Shown piece after piece: positions 1 through 5,698 of a stretch of DNA of 11,707 nucleotides. The notes beneath the pieces were generated by a model, which worked only from the letters and a program-made list of their open reading frames with translations, had not been told where the DNA came from and did no database searches. Source of the DNA: Fimbriimonas sp. GTDB lineage: Bacteria > Armatimonadota > Fimbriimonadia > Fimbriimonadales > Fimbriimonadaceae. The position numbers were made by a program, and so were the translations under genes. How positions within the stretch are numbered: position 1 is the stretch's first letter; the number at the start of each line of letters is the position of its first letter. The stretch is from NCBI GenBank assembly GCA_030447945.1, contig JAUJNV010000100.1, positions 1-11,707 of the forward strand, read 5' to 3'.

Positions 1-586
1 GGCGCCAGCCGCTCTCTGTCGCACCCCCCGCGCCCGCCCCCCCCCCGCGCGCGCGCCTCCCGCCCCGCTCCAGCGCGCCCGCCCAGGCCCCCCACCACGG
101 GCGCTCCACCCCCCCCCGGCACCGGTCGACCCCGCGCCCACCCCAGCAGAACACCATCGACACCATGATGTGCACCGGAGGGAGTCGCTCCGTATGCTCC
201 CCGGTTAGAGCGTAGTCAGTCGTGTTGAAGGATGTGGGCTTTCTCTTCTTCGGGTAGTAGGCGAAGCGAGCGGTGACTGAGTCGTTCAGGATGGCGTTGA
301 GCGCCTCCTTGTGGCGGGCAGCCGGGACGTAGAAGGCGCTCCCGCTTTCGAGCTGAGGGCCCCACAACTTCGGGCTGCCACCACCGTCGTAGCCCATGGT
401 CGGGATCTTGAGGAGCTCCAAGGCACGGTACGCGCGGTTCTGCGTGATGAGGTCCCAATGGTCGAAGGACAGGAGGGGGGTGTCCGCCACCCGCATGAGT
501 TCCAAGATCGCCGGCGGTATCTGGTCGGTCTGGGCGGTCGCCGCCGGCGTGAGCGCGCAGGCGGCCAGTACGGCCAGGGTCCTCAT
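1..586 (-). CDS. Secreted protein of unknown function, 3' end beyond the window
   Basis: The frame opens at the ATG at 586 and stays open to the left edge (about 195 codons visible), so the stop lies outside. The product begins MRTLAVLAACALTPAATAQ, a classic Sec signal peptide with likely cleavage after ATA or TAQ near residue 18-19. The mature part contains LLSFDHWDLITQNRAYRALE, then a Gly-rich YDGGGSPKLWGPQ and a basic YYPKKRKP stretch, and reads as ordinary protein to about residue 145. I do not recognise the family. From about position 130 leftwards the DNA is almost pure C/G with homopolymers and the translation becomes Gly/Arg/Trp-rich; I doubt that part. It diverges from the STN-like gene at 736. 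No clear Shine-Dalgarno is present, but a TATACT hexamer lies 7 nt before the ATG. Confidence 0.6.
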   Translation of the reverse strand, partial: MRTLAVLAACALTPAATAQTDQIPPAILELMRVADTPLLSFDHWDLITQNRAYRALELLKIPTMGYDGGGSPKLWGPQLESGSAFYVPAARHKEALNAILNDSVTARFAYYPKKRKPTSFNTTDYALTGEHTERLPPVHIMVSMVFCWGGRGVDRCRGGVERPWWGAWAGALERGGRRARGGGAGAGGATESGWR

Positions 587-599
587 CACTTACAGTATA
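584..599 (-). promoter_or_regulatory. Possible leaderless promoter (-10 box next to the start codon)
   Basis: On the minus strand TATACT (594-599) is followed by seven bases and then the ATG at 586-584. Transcription would start at or next to the ATG, which fits the absence of a Shine-Dalgarno sequence. No convincing -35 box stands at 16-18 nt; the sequence upstream is an AGCTTGAGCTTGAAGCTT-type repeat. Inference only. Confidence 0.3.
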
Positions 600-735
600 G
601 GGAGGAAGCTTCAAGCTCAAGCTCGACGGCGCGAGCATGCACCGTTAGCAGTTCCAGTTCCGAGGGGCACCTGAACACCCCAGGCCCCCCGCCGCGTCCA
701 GGCTTTGGGCGCAGGTGCGTCGGAGGTGGCTTATC

Positions 736-1293
736 GTGGCGAAGTTCAAGGTCTGGGGTGCGTGCGCGGTAGGAGGCGTGGCTCTACTCGCCCTCGCGGG
801 GAGCTTGGTCTCCGTCCCGGCTCATGCCGGGGAAGGGAAGCCGCGTGAGCGGATGGCGGAGCGGAAAATCGACCCTGGCACGGTGTTCATCACGCATGTC
901 GAGCTTCGGCAAGTGCATGTACGCGAGGCGCTGACGGCGCTCTTCCGACACCTGGGTCTCGCCTATTCCATCGCCCCGGACGTTCAGGGCAAGGTGACGC
1001 TGAGCCTACGGGAGGTGACCTTCGGAGAGGCGTTCGACGCTATCCTGCGGCAGGTCGACGCGACGTACCGCATAGAGGGCGGGGTGTTCAACGTCATCTC
1101 CAGGGAGGGTCCCCGAGAGCTCTTGTCCCCTTCGGAGCGGGCCTCCATTCAGGAGGCGAACGTGCCGTCGGCCGTGACGAGCGACCGCGACTACCTATAC
1201 GTGGTGCGGCCCAACCGGGTGGTCAAGATGCGCAAGTCCGACTTGCGAGTCGTTTCTCAGGGAAGAGTCGAGAAGGAGATCGACGTTCGCTGA
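736..1293 (+). CDS. Secreted STN-like (secretin/TonB short N-terminal) domain protein
   Basis: I start at the GTG at 736 because GGAGG at 722-726 is well spaced before it; the alternative ATG at 715 would put a charged MRRRWLI in front of the signal peptide. The 185-aa product has a signal peptide (hydrophobic run GGVALLALAGSLV, likely cleavage after VPAHA at residue 31). Residues about 48-110 form an STN-like unit: VREALTALFRHLGLAYSIAP, then KVTLSLREVTFGEAFDAIL and YRIEGGVFNVISRE. This is the beta-alpha-beta pattern found at the N-terminus of secretins and TonB-dependent transducers. The C-terminal 45 residues (DYLYVVRPNRVVKM, KSDLRVV) look like one strand pair of a PQQ/beta-propeller blade. 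No secretin pore or TonB receptor follows, so this is a free-standing periplasmic or surface domain; its job is unknown. It resembles the N-terminus of the protein at 9323. Confidence 0.75.
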   Translation: MAKFKVWGACAVGGVALLALAGSLVSVPAHAGEGKPRERMAERKIDPGTVFITHVELRQVHVREALTALFRHLGLAYSIAPDVQGKVTLSLREVTFGEAFDAILRQVDATYRIEGGVFNVISREGPRELLSPSERASIQEANVPSAVTSDRDYLYVVRPNRVVKMRKSDLRVVSQGRVEKEIDVR

Positions 1294-1674
1294 GGCCGAA
1301 CCCTATCGTCACAGGCACCGCGCCGCCCCCGCATCCCCCCGCCCCATTGGCCTGGATGGCGAGGTGGGATGCGCGCCGTCTGAGGTTCTACGATACCTAT
1401 CCCTCAACGCTGACGAGGGCTCTCTTCACCCGTGGCTCGGCGGGATCGCGCCGTTTGCGGCTACCCCCGGAAATGCGGCCGATCATGAACGCGCCGTAGC
1501 GGCAGAGCGTGCTCTGCTCCGGAACGCCGACGCGAAACGCTCGCTACCGGAAAAAGGCAGAAAAGGCAGGAGTGCGCTTTACGACGGACGGGCCCGAATA
1601 GGCGGAGAAGGCAAAGAAGCCAGGGGAGGCAGAAAGGGCAGAGGAAGGGTAGGAGAAGCAGGAAAGGCCGGAAA
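1294..1674. repeat. Low-complexity, purine-rich spacer with degenerate GGCAGAAAAGG repeats
   Basis: No convincing gene lies here. The first 250 bases are ordinary GC-rich DNA with C-runs at 1325-1345. From about 1550 the plus strand becomes strongly purine-rich: AAAAAGGCAGAAAAGGCAGG (1551-1570), then after a short non-purine stretch (1571-1600) a further run at 1601-1676 with units such as GGAGAAGGCAAAG, GGCAGAAAGGGCAGAGG and GGAAAGGCCGGAAAGGC. The unit is a degenerate AAAGGCAG of roughly 8-10 bases. The run stops abruptly where recognisable nucleotidyltransferase-like coding sequence begins. An open frame across it codes only for Gly/Lys/Arg/Glu-rich sequence and I do not call it a gene. Confidence 0.6.
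1502..1517. repeat. Near-perfect palindrome GCAGAGC-GT-GCTCTGC
   Basis: Two perfect 7-base arms (1502-1508 and 1511-1517) are separated by two bases. It lies in a non-coding spacer 34 bp upstream of the purine-rich repeats. It could be a protein-binding site or a chance palindrome in GC-rich DNA; no adjacent gene start makes one reading more likely. Confidence 0.4.
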
Positions 1675-2037
1675 GGCTTTGATCCGAGCAACGCGAAGGG
1701 CACCTGCGAGCACCCTGACATTCCTTACACGCTTGAGATCCTCGAAGGGCCGCTCGCGGTGGGGCAAGAGACACTCACCACCTGGGAGACGCGCCGAAAA
1801 GGCGATCTGATACTCCACGTCATCTCGCCGATTCACTCGGTGAAAGATCGCCTCGCGCCGGCAATACATTTCAAGGACCTTAACTCGGCCAGGCAGGCGG
1901 CCCAAATTGCCAAATTACACAAGGTCGATTTCGCTGCCATTACATGCTGGTGCGAAACTGAAGGCGGCGCGAAGGCGTTTTCGATCTTCGAGACCTTCAT
2001 GCGCGAGCAAATCCAGCGCAACCGCGTTGGAGTCTGA
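1675..2037 (+). pseudogene. C-terminal half of a nucleotidyltransferase-like protein, 5' end missing
   Basis: In frame with the stop at 2035-2037, protein-like sequence begins at GFDPSNAKGT (1675) and continues through HPDIPYTLEILEGPLAVGQE, then ISPIHSVKDRLAPAIHFKD, then AAQIAKLHKVDFAAI and a final WCETEGGAKAFSIFETFM. A VKDRLA motif followed by an H/F-x-D segment, a VD-x-x-x-I-x-x-W-x-E-x-E-G helix and a C-terminal F-E-x-F is what I recall from the second half of small nucleotidyltransferase-fold proteins (AbiEii/DUF6036-like). The first half, where the GG-x-A-x-x-x-H and D-x-D metal-binding motifs would lie, is absent: upstream of 1675 there is only the purine-rich repeat. A shorter in-frame GTG start at 1759 has no good ribosome site. 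I read this as a truncated remnant; a sequencing or assembly fault is possible. The family name is an inference from motif memory. Confidence 0.45.
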
Positions 2038-2047
2038 CGAGAGACTC
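2030..2047. terminator. Short stem-loop between two converging genes
   Basis: GAGTCT (2030-2035) and AGACTC (2042-2047) form a perfect 6-bp stem with a 6-base loop. The left arm overlaps the stop codon of the plus-strand nucleotidyltransferase-like remnant, and the minus-strand membrane protein ends at 2081. The position suits a bidirectional terminator, but there is no U-tract on either side, so it is only a candidate. Confidence 0.3.
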
Positions 2048-2080
2048 TGCGACCTCCTGCACGGTGACGAAGGCAGAAGC

Positions 2081-2311
2081 CTAGGGCTGCTCGTCGGGCG
2101 TTTGCGAGTTCTGGGTGAGGTACCCGCGCTTCGCCAAGAATCGGATGAGCGGCCAAGCCGCCGCCATGGTCAAGAGGATCGCCAGGAGGAGCCACACGTC
2201 TCTCACGGACGGAGCTCGTGCGTGGATCGGGCTGAGGAAGAAGATATGCACGAGTAGGCCTCCCAGGAGTCCGGGCGCCCACTTCTTTAACCAAGCTTTG
2301 GTCTTTTGCAT
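2081..2311 (-). CDS. Small membrane protein with two predicted transmembrane helices
   Basis: The 76-aa product starts MQKTKAWLKKWAPGLLGG, continues with a hydrophobic segment (residues about 12-30, PGLLGGLLVHIFFLSPI), a short charged loop (ARAPSVRD), a second hydrophobic segment (about 39-58, WLLLAILLTMAAAWPLI) and a polar tail ending TPDEQP. The basic N-terminus suggests N-in topology by the positive-inside rule, so both ends would be cytoplasmic. Its start lies inside the end of the Doc-like gene (25-nt overlap, 2287-2311), and there is no clear Shine-Dalgarno before the ATG, which suggests translation by coupling to the upstream gene. I do not recognise a family. It could be a chance open frame, but the two well-formed helices and the operon-like overlap argue for a real gene. 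Confidence 0.55.
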   Translation of the reverse strand: MQKTKAWLKKWAPGLLGGLLVHIFFLSPIHARAPSVRDVWLLLAILLTMAAAWPLIRFLAKRGYLTQNSQTPDEQP

Positions 2312-2799
2312 CGCGCCATCTGCGGTAGCGACGTTATCCGGCGGCGGCGGGCGCGGATGAGCTCGACAACCGTGTGCGGGTAGGCGTCGATCACCGGGCA
2401 GTCGCGCCGCGGATGTCCGGCTTGATCCATCTCGTGGTGCTCGGGGTCTTTCTTGACGATCGAGGTCAGCGCCTCGACCCCAGAGGCTTGGCGCGCGTGG
2501 GCGTTCTCGAACCACGCCGGCGCGGCGCTGATCGGCGAGGTCGAAAATCGCTTGGTGATCTTCAGGAACGCGGCGCAGGCGACGAAGGCGGTGGCCTCGT
2601 TCCCCACGTCGAAGGGGTGCATCTTCAGGAAGCCGGTGAGGAACCGCGCGGCCTGGGATGTCGAACTCTTCTCGCCGTAGGCATACTGGTAGGCCGTCGC
2701 CTCCTCCAGGCGGGCGTAGTTGAAGTGGTGCACCTTCTTGGTCACCTGCAGGTTGATCCACAGGACGTCCTGGACGGTGAGGTAGTGCAATGGCGACAT
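2287..2799 (-). CDS. Doc/Fic-fold protein with a degenerate Fic motif
   Basis: The ATG at 2799 is preferred over the TTG just before it; a GGGGGAG lies about ten bases upstream. The 170-aa product begins MSPLHYLTVQDVLWINLQVT, the usual N-terminal helix of death-on-curing (Doc) proteins (Y-L-T-x-x-D-x-L-x-I/L). The central signature reads HPFDVGNEATAFVA at about residues 61-74. In canonical Doc/Fic enzymes this is H-x-F-x-D/N-A/G-N-K/G-R-T; here His, Phe, Gly-Asn and Thr are kept, but the Asp is Val and the K/G-R pair is Glu-Ala. Fic enzymes transfer AMP and Doc transfers phosphate to EF-Tu; loss of the phosphate-holding basic residue suggests altered or no catalysis. The C-terminal 100 residues have no motif I know. 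No Phd/RelB-type antitoxin gene precedes it; a small membrane-protein gene overlaps its end. Confidence 0.6.
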   Translation of the reverse strand: MSPLHYLTVQDVLWINLQVTKKVHHFNYARLEEATAYQYAYGEKSSTSQAARFLTGFLKMHPFDVGNEATAFVACAAFLKITKRFSTSPISAAPAWFENAHARQASGVEALTSIVKKDPEHHEMDQAGHPRRDCPVIDAYPHTVVELIRARRRRITSLPQMARCKRPKLG

Positions 2800-2828
2800 C
2801 AAGCGAGGCTCCCCCGAACTGGGGCTCG

Positions 2829-2866
2829 GAGGATGGCGTTGCGGAGGGTCATCCTCGACCCGCCAT
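2829..2866 (-). promoter_or_regulatory. Foldable leader with two mutually exclusive hairpins before the Doc-like gene
   Basis: Fold A pairs ATGGCG (2833-2838) with CGCCAT (2861-2866) and, inside it, GGTC (2847-2850) with GACC (2857-2860). Fold B pairs GAGGATG (2829-2835) with CATCCTC (2850-2856). The two share bases 2833-2835 and 2850-2856, so only one can form at a time. The element lies between the candidate promoter and the start codon at 2799. No riboswitch class is recognisable and there is no U-tract, so regulation is inference. Confidence 0.3.
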
Positions 2867-2898
2867 TCGCGACCGTTCCCGGCCCCGAAACCGGCCTT

Positions 2899-2928
2899 AG
2901 TCTACACACCCCGCTGCCGATACCGCAA
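2899..2928 (-). promoter_or_regulatory. Sigma-70-like promoter for the Doc-like operon
   Basis: Reading the minus strand, TTGCGG (2923-2928) and TAGACT (2899-2904) are 18 bases apart, matching the -35/-10 consensus at 4 of 6 and 4-5 of 6 positions. Transcription would begin near 2892, giving a leader of roughly 90 nt before the ATG at 2799. It lies in the 219-bp divergent gap shared with the topoisomerase IB gene. Confidence 0.45.
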
Positions 2929-3018
2929 TGCGGCCTCGTGTCGTCCTTAACGAGTTCACGGGGGCGCGTGGCTGCTCGTCGCGACGTGGACGTGGCGGCC
3001 CTCTCCGTCGAAAAACCC

Positions 3019-4115
3019 ATGAGTGTTTCCGCGCCGGTGGAAGAGGCCGTCGCTGAAGCGGGCTCGTTTACGTGTCGGACGAGATGCCCGGCATCACGCG
3101 CAAACGGGAAGGGGAAGGGTTCGACGCGGCCCCGACGGCAAGAAAATCAAAGACGGGCGCGAGCTGGAGCGCATCCGCTCCCTCGCCATCCCCTCCCGCC
3201 TACGAAGGCGTCTGGATCTGCCCCCTGCCCAACGGCCACCTCCAGGCGACGGGCAAGGACGCGCGCGGGCGCAAGCAGTACCGCTACCACCCTCGCTTCC
3301 GCGAGGTCCGCGACGAAGGCAAGTTCCACCGGATGATCGACTTCGGCGAGGCCCTGCCCCGCATCCACGAGCGGATCGAGGAGGACCTGAGCCTCCCCGG
3401 CCTGCCCGGAGAAGGTGCTCGCCACCATCGTCTACCTCCTCGAAAAGAGCCTCATCCGCGTCGGGAACGAGGAGTACGCGAAGAATAAGTCCTACGGCCT
3501 CACCACCCTCCGCACCCGCCACGTCAAGGTGCAGGGCCAGGACATCGAGTTCAACTTCATGGGCAAGAGCCACGTCCGGCTACCAAGATCCACGACCGTA
3601 AGCTCGCCCGGATCGTGAAAAAGGTCCAGGACCTGCCGGGACGGAGCTGTTCGCCTACCTCGACGGCGACGGCCACCGCCACCGTGACCTCCGCCGACGT
3701 GAACGCCTACCTCAAGGAAGATCGCGGGCGACGAGTTCACCGCCAAAGACTTCCGCACCTGGTCCGGCACCGTCCTCGCCCTCGTGGAGCTCGCGTGCGA
3801 GCCGGCCGAGACGAAGAAGGCGCTCAGGGGAACGTGAACACCGTTCTGAAGACCGTCGCCGGCCACCTGGGCAACACCCCCGGCCGTCTGCCGCAAGGCT
3901 TACGTGCACCCGCCGTGATCACTCTACCGCAGAAAGATCTCCGTCGCCACCTCCCGAGCGCCCGCCCAAGAAGGGAGAGGAAGACCCCCAAGCCGCCGCC
4001 GAAATCGTCGAGCACGCCGAGGACGTGGTGCTCGACTTCACTCAAGCGGCACGAGGAGGAACTGGAGCAAACCGCCACGGCACCGGTCAAGCCGAAGAGG
4101 AGGAAAGCGGCTTGA
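3019..4115 (+). pseudogene. DNA topoisomerase IB (poxvirus type), interrupted by frame changes
   Basis: This enzyme relaxes supercoils by nicking one strand through a 3'-phosphotyrosyl link. Pieces of one protein follow each other in shifting frames: MSVSAPVEEAVAEAG (3019), SDEMPGITRKREGEGF (3075), PDGKKIKDGRELERIRSLAI, AYEGVWICPLPNGHLQATGK, ARGRKQYRYHPRFREVRDE, EKVLATIVYLLEKSLIRVGN, KSYGLTTLRTRHVKV, ADVNAYLKE, FTAKDFRTWSGTVLA, then PAVCRKAYVHP. Catalytic residues survive: Arg of LIRVG (3457-3459), Lys of MGKS (3565-3567), Arg of KDFRTW (3754-3756) and the nucleophile Tyr (3901-3903). The vaccinia active-site His is Asn here (GNTP), as in other bacterial IB enzymes. Total length, about 365 codons, fits the family. 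At least eight single-base shifts occur, for example near 3060, 3120, 3192, 3405, 3575, 3643, 3720, 3830 and in the C-run at 3872; no internal nonsense changes occur, so sequencing error is likely. The product ends PVKPKRRKAA and its stop lies in repeat E1. No Shine-Dalgarno precedes the ATG. Confidence 0.8.
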
Positions 4116-4188
4116 GAGTATCGAGTCAGCATCGAGTTTTGGGAACCGGAGCCTTCTCCTCAACACTCAACACTCAACACTCAACACT
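4098..4188 (+). repeat. Dispersed repeat copy E1 with four CTCAACA heptamers
   Basis: The copy begins with AGGAGGAAAGCGGCTTGA (4098-4115), which contains the last codons and TGA of topoisomerase IB. A variable middle follows, holding two ATCGAGT/ATCGAGTTT units (4116-4148). It ends with GAGCCTTCTCCT and four perfect CTCAACA units (4159-4186) plus CT. The second copy, E2 at 6811-6873, is in opposite orientation and matches the first module at 17 of 18 bases and the last module at about 31 of 32 until E1's array runs on. The middle differs in length and sequence. Confidence 0.75.
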
Positions 4189-4233
4189 AAAACTCCAGCG
4201 CCTCGTGACGCAGGCTCGGTACGCCAAACGCAG

Positions 4234-4452
4234 CTACTGCGCCCGTGTCGGCTTGCCTCGAGCGTGGCGCTGAAGGAGTGCCGAAGGGTGCTTGAACCGG
4301 TCGTGGGCCTTGTCTGCATCAGGACCATTCGCGTCGTCGTCCGCCAAGCTCGGTCGCGGACTCTCATCAAAGCCTTCCTTCCCTCGCCAGAGCCCGCTTC
4401 CCGCTGGTAACAGCGCGAGATCCCAGATGAACGTGCGGAGTTCGCGCGACAC
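4234..4452 (-). CDS. Possible small protein of unknown function
   Basis: The frame opens at a GTG at 4452 and ends with TAG at 4234-4236 (72 aa). It reads SRELRTFIWDLALLPAGSG, then EGFDESPRPSLADDDANGPD, then ADKAHDRFKHPSALLQRHA, ending GKPTRAQ. The acidic-then-basic composition and the absence of Ser/Arg-rich filler make it look more protein-like than the opposite strand here, but I recognise no family and see no ribosome site. Only 12 bp separate it from the presumed start of the first HAF gene, leaving no room for two separate promoters. It could be a frameshifted fragment of something longer, or chance. If not a gene, 4189-4464 holds nothing I can name. Confidence 0.25.
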   Translation of the reverse strand: MSRELRTFIWDLALLPAGSGLWRGKEGFDESPRPSLADDDANGPDADKAHDRFKHPSALLQRHARGKPTRAQ

Positions 4453-4464
4453 CTACCGGGAGAT

Positions 4465-5640
4465 ATGCGCGCCAGTCCCCTCTGCCTGTCGCTCCCCTTG
4501 CTCCCCGGTCCTGCTCGTGATGGGGAACCGGTCTGCGCCGCGACCGCCGCGCTGCGACGTCCAGATCATTGGCGCGGCCCAACGTCCCACGTTTCGACAG
4601 CTTCGAAGTAGCCGAGCTCAATGACCGTGGCGATCTTGCGGGCACGGTCCGCCAAGCCCTCACGAGCGTCAACGCCGGCGAGCCGATCAACGTGCCGGGC
4701 GCGATCGGCAAGTACTGGCAAGAGCATTTACAGCGCGCCGTCGTCTGGCAAGGGAATGTGCCGCGGCTGTTGTTCAAGGGGCGGGTGGGCAACAACTCTT
4801 CGGTGACGGACATGAACGACATCGGGGAGGTCGTCGGACGCACGCAGTACGGTGCGTTCCTTTGGAGCCGGGGGACGTACCGCTTCATCGGCAAACTGCC
4901 CTGGACCGACGTCCGACACGGACGCCTCATCACTCGCCGTTGCCGTGAACAACCGGACGGACGTGGCGGGCTACACCTTTGTCGACGCTGGCGGCAGCCG
5001 TGGCTCGACTTCCACACAGGGCCTCATCCTCCCAATCCCTCCCGTGCGTTTCTCTGGCGGGACGCTTACACCCTTAGGTGGTCCAGAGGGACGGGCGCTG
5101 ACCTCGCACGAGGCAATCCGGCCTACTGCCCTAGGCGAGGAGGCCACATCCTGGGCGAGTACATCCCCTCGCCCGCCGACTCTTCGCGGAACCCCCCAGC
5201 GGGCGTTTCTCTGGGAGAAGGGCAGGATGCGCCTTCTCCCCCTGCTTCAAGGAAGAAGGCGGCACGGCCACCATCTATGCGAGCGCGGTCAACCGCCACG
5301 GCGATTCCGTGGGGTCTTCTTATGGCTGGTCCTTTGGGAGCTACCGGTCAGGGTACGCGCGGCAGTCGCCGTACTCTGGAAGGGCGGCCAAGCCGTGCCC
5401 CTGGGCCTAGGTCAGGCCCAGGGCATCAACGACCAAGCAGATCGTGGGGGAGGCCACGGAGATCAAGTTTGGCGGAGGTATCCGAAGTTCGGCGGGCCGT
5501 ACTCTGGCAAGCGGGGCGCGCTTCTTCCTCGACGATTTGGTGGTTCAGCGCGGCTGGCGGCTAGTCCGCGCCTCGCGGTCAACAACCGTGGCAGATTCTC
5601 GCGGCCGGACGCCGACAAGGCCGGTGGCTTCCTCCTCTGA
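4465..5640 (+). pseudogene. HAF-repeat secreted protein 1, interrupted by frame changes
   Basis: The likely start is ATG at 4465 (GGGAG just upstream, closely spaced), giving MRASPLCLSLPLLPG, a short signal peptide. The rest, read in alternating frames, is a chain of HAF-type extracellular repeats (pattern I/L-N-x-x-G-x-V-x-G, then A-F-L-W-x-x-G, then a short strand): ELNDRGDLAGTV, DMNDIGEVVGRTQYGAFLW, AVNNRTDVAGY, GHILGEY with RAFLWEKGRMRLLP, AVNRHGDSVGSSYG with VAVLWKGGQAVPLG, GINDQ with IVGEA and RAVLWQAGRA, and finally AVNNRGRF with DKAGGFLL and TGA. Each pair is one beta-propeller-like blade. Frames change near 4575, 4908, 5115, 5200, 5250, 5350, 5430, 5500 and 5560. The expected product is about 390 aa, exported, function unknown. 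No catalytic residue is known for this family. Confidence 0.65.
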
Positions 5641-5698
5641 GCCCGAGGCGTGGGGCCGCGTGGCCCGGTAGGCGGCGGGGCGCCAGCGCCGGCCTCGG

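Noticed and set aside
1364..1810. 148-codon plus-strand frame through the purine-rich spacer
   Set aside because: Composition is that of the repeats (Gly/Lys/Arg/Ala), and the frame overlaps the nucleotidyltransferase-like remnant in a different frame.
2799..3020. 73-codon minus-strand frame just before the Doc-like gene, in the place of an antitoxin
   Set aside because: The product is Arg/Thr/Pro-rich with no Phd, RelB or AbrB pattern, and the likely promoter (2899-2928) lies inside it.
2374..3336. Plus-strand open frame of 320 codons across the Doc-like gene
   Set aside because: It covers the antisense of the Doc-like gene and two different stretches of the topoisomerase region; only its part from 3019 to about 3060 is real coding sequence.
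3094..3573. Minus-strand frame opposite topoisomerase IB
   Set aside because: It is the antisense shadow of clear topoisomerase IB coding sequence.
4159..4188. CRISPR-like array
   Set aside because: The units are 7 bases in direct tandem without spacers; this is a simple heptamer repeat.
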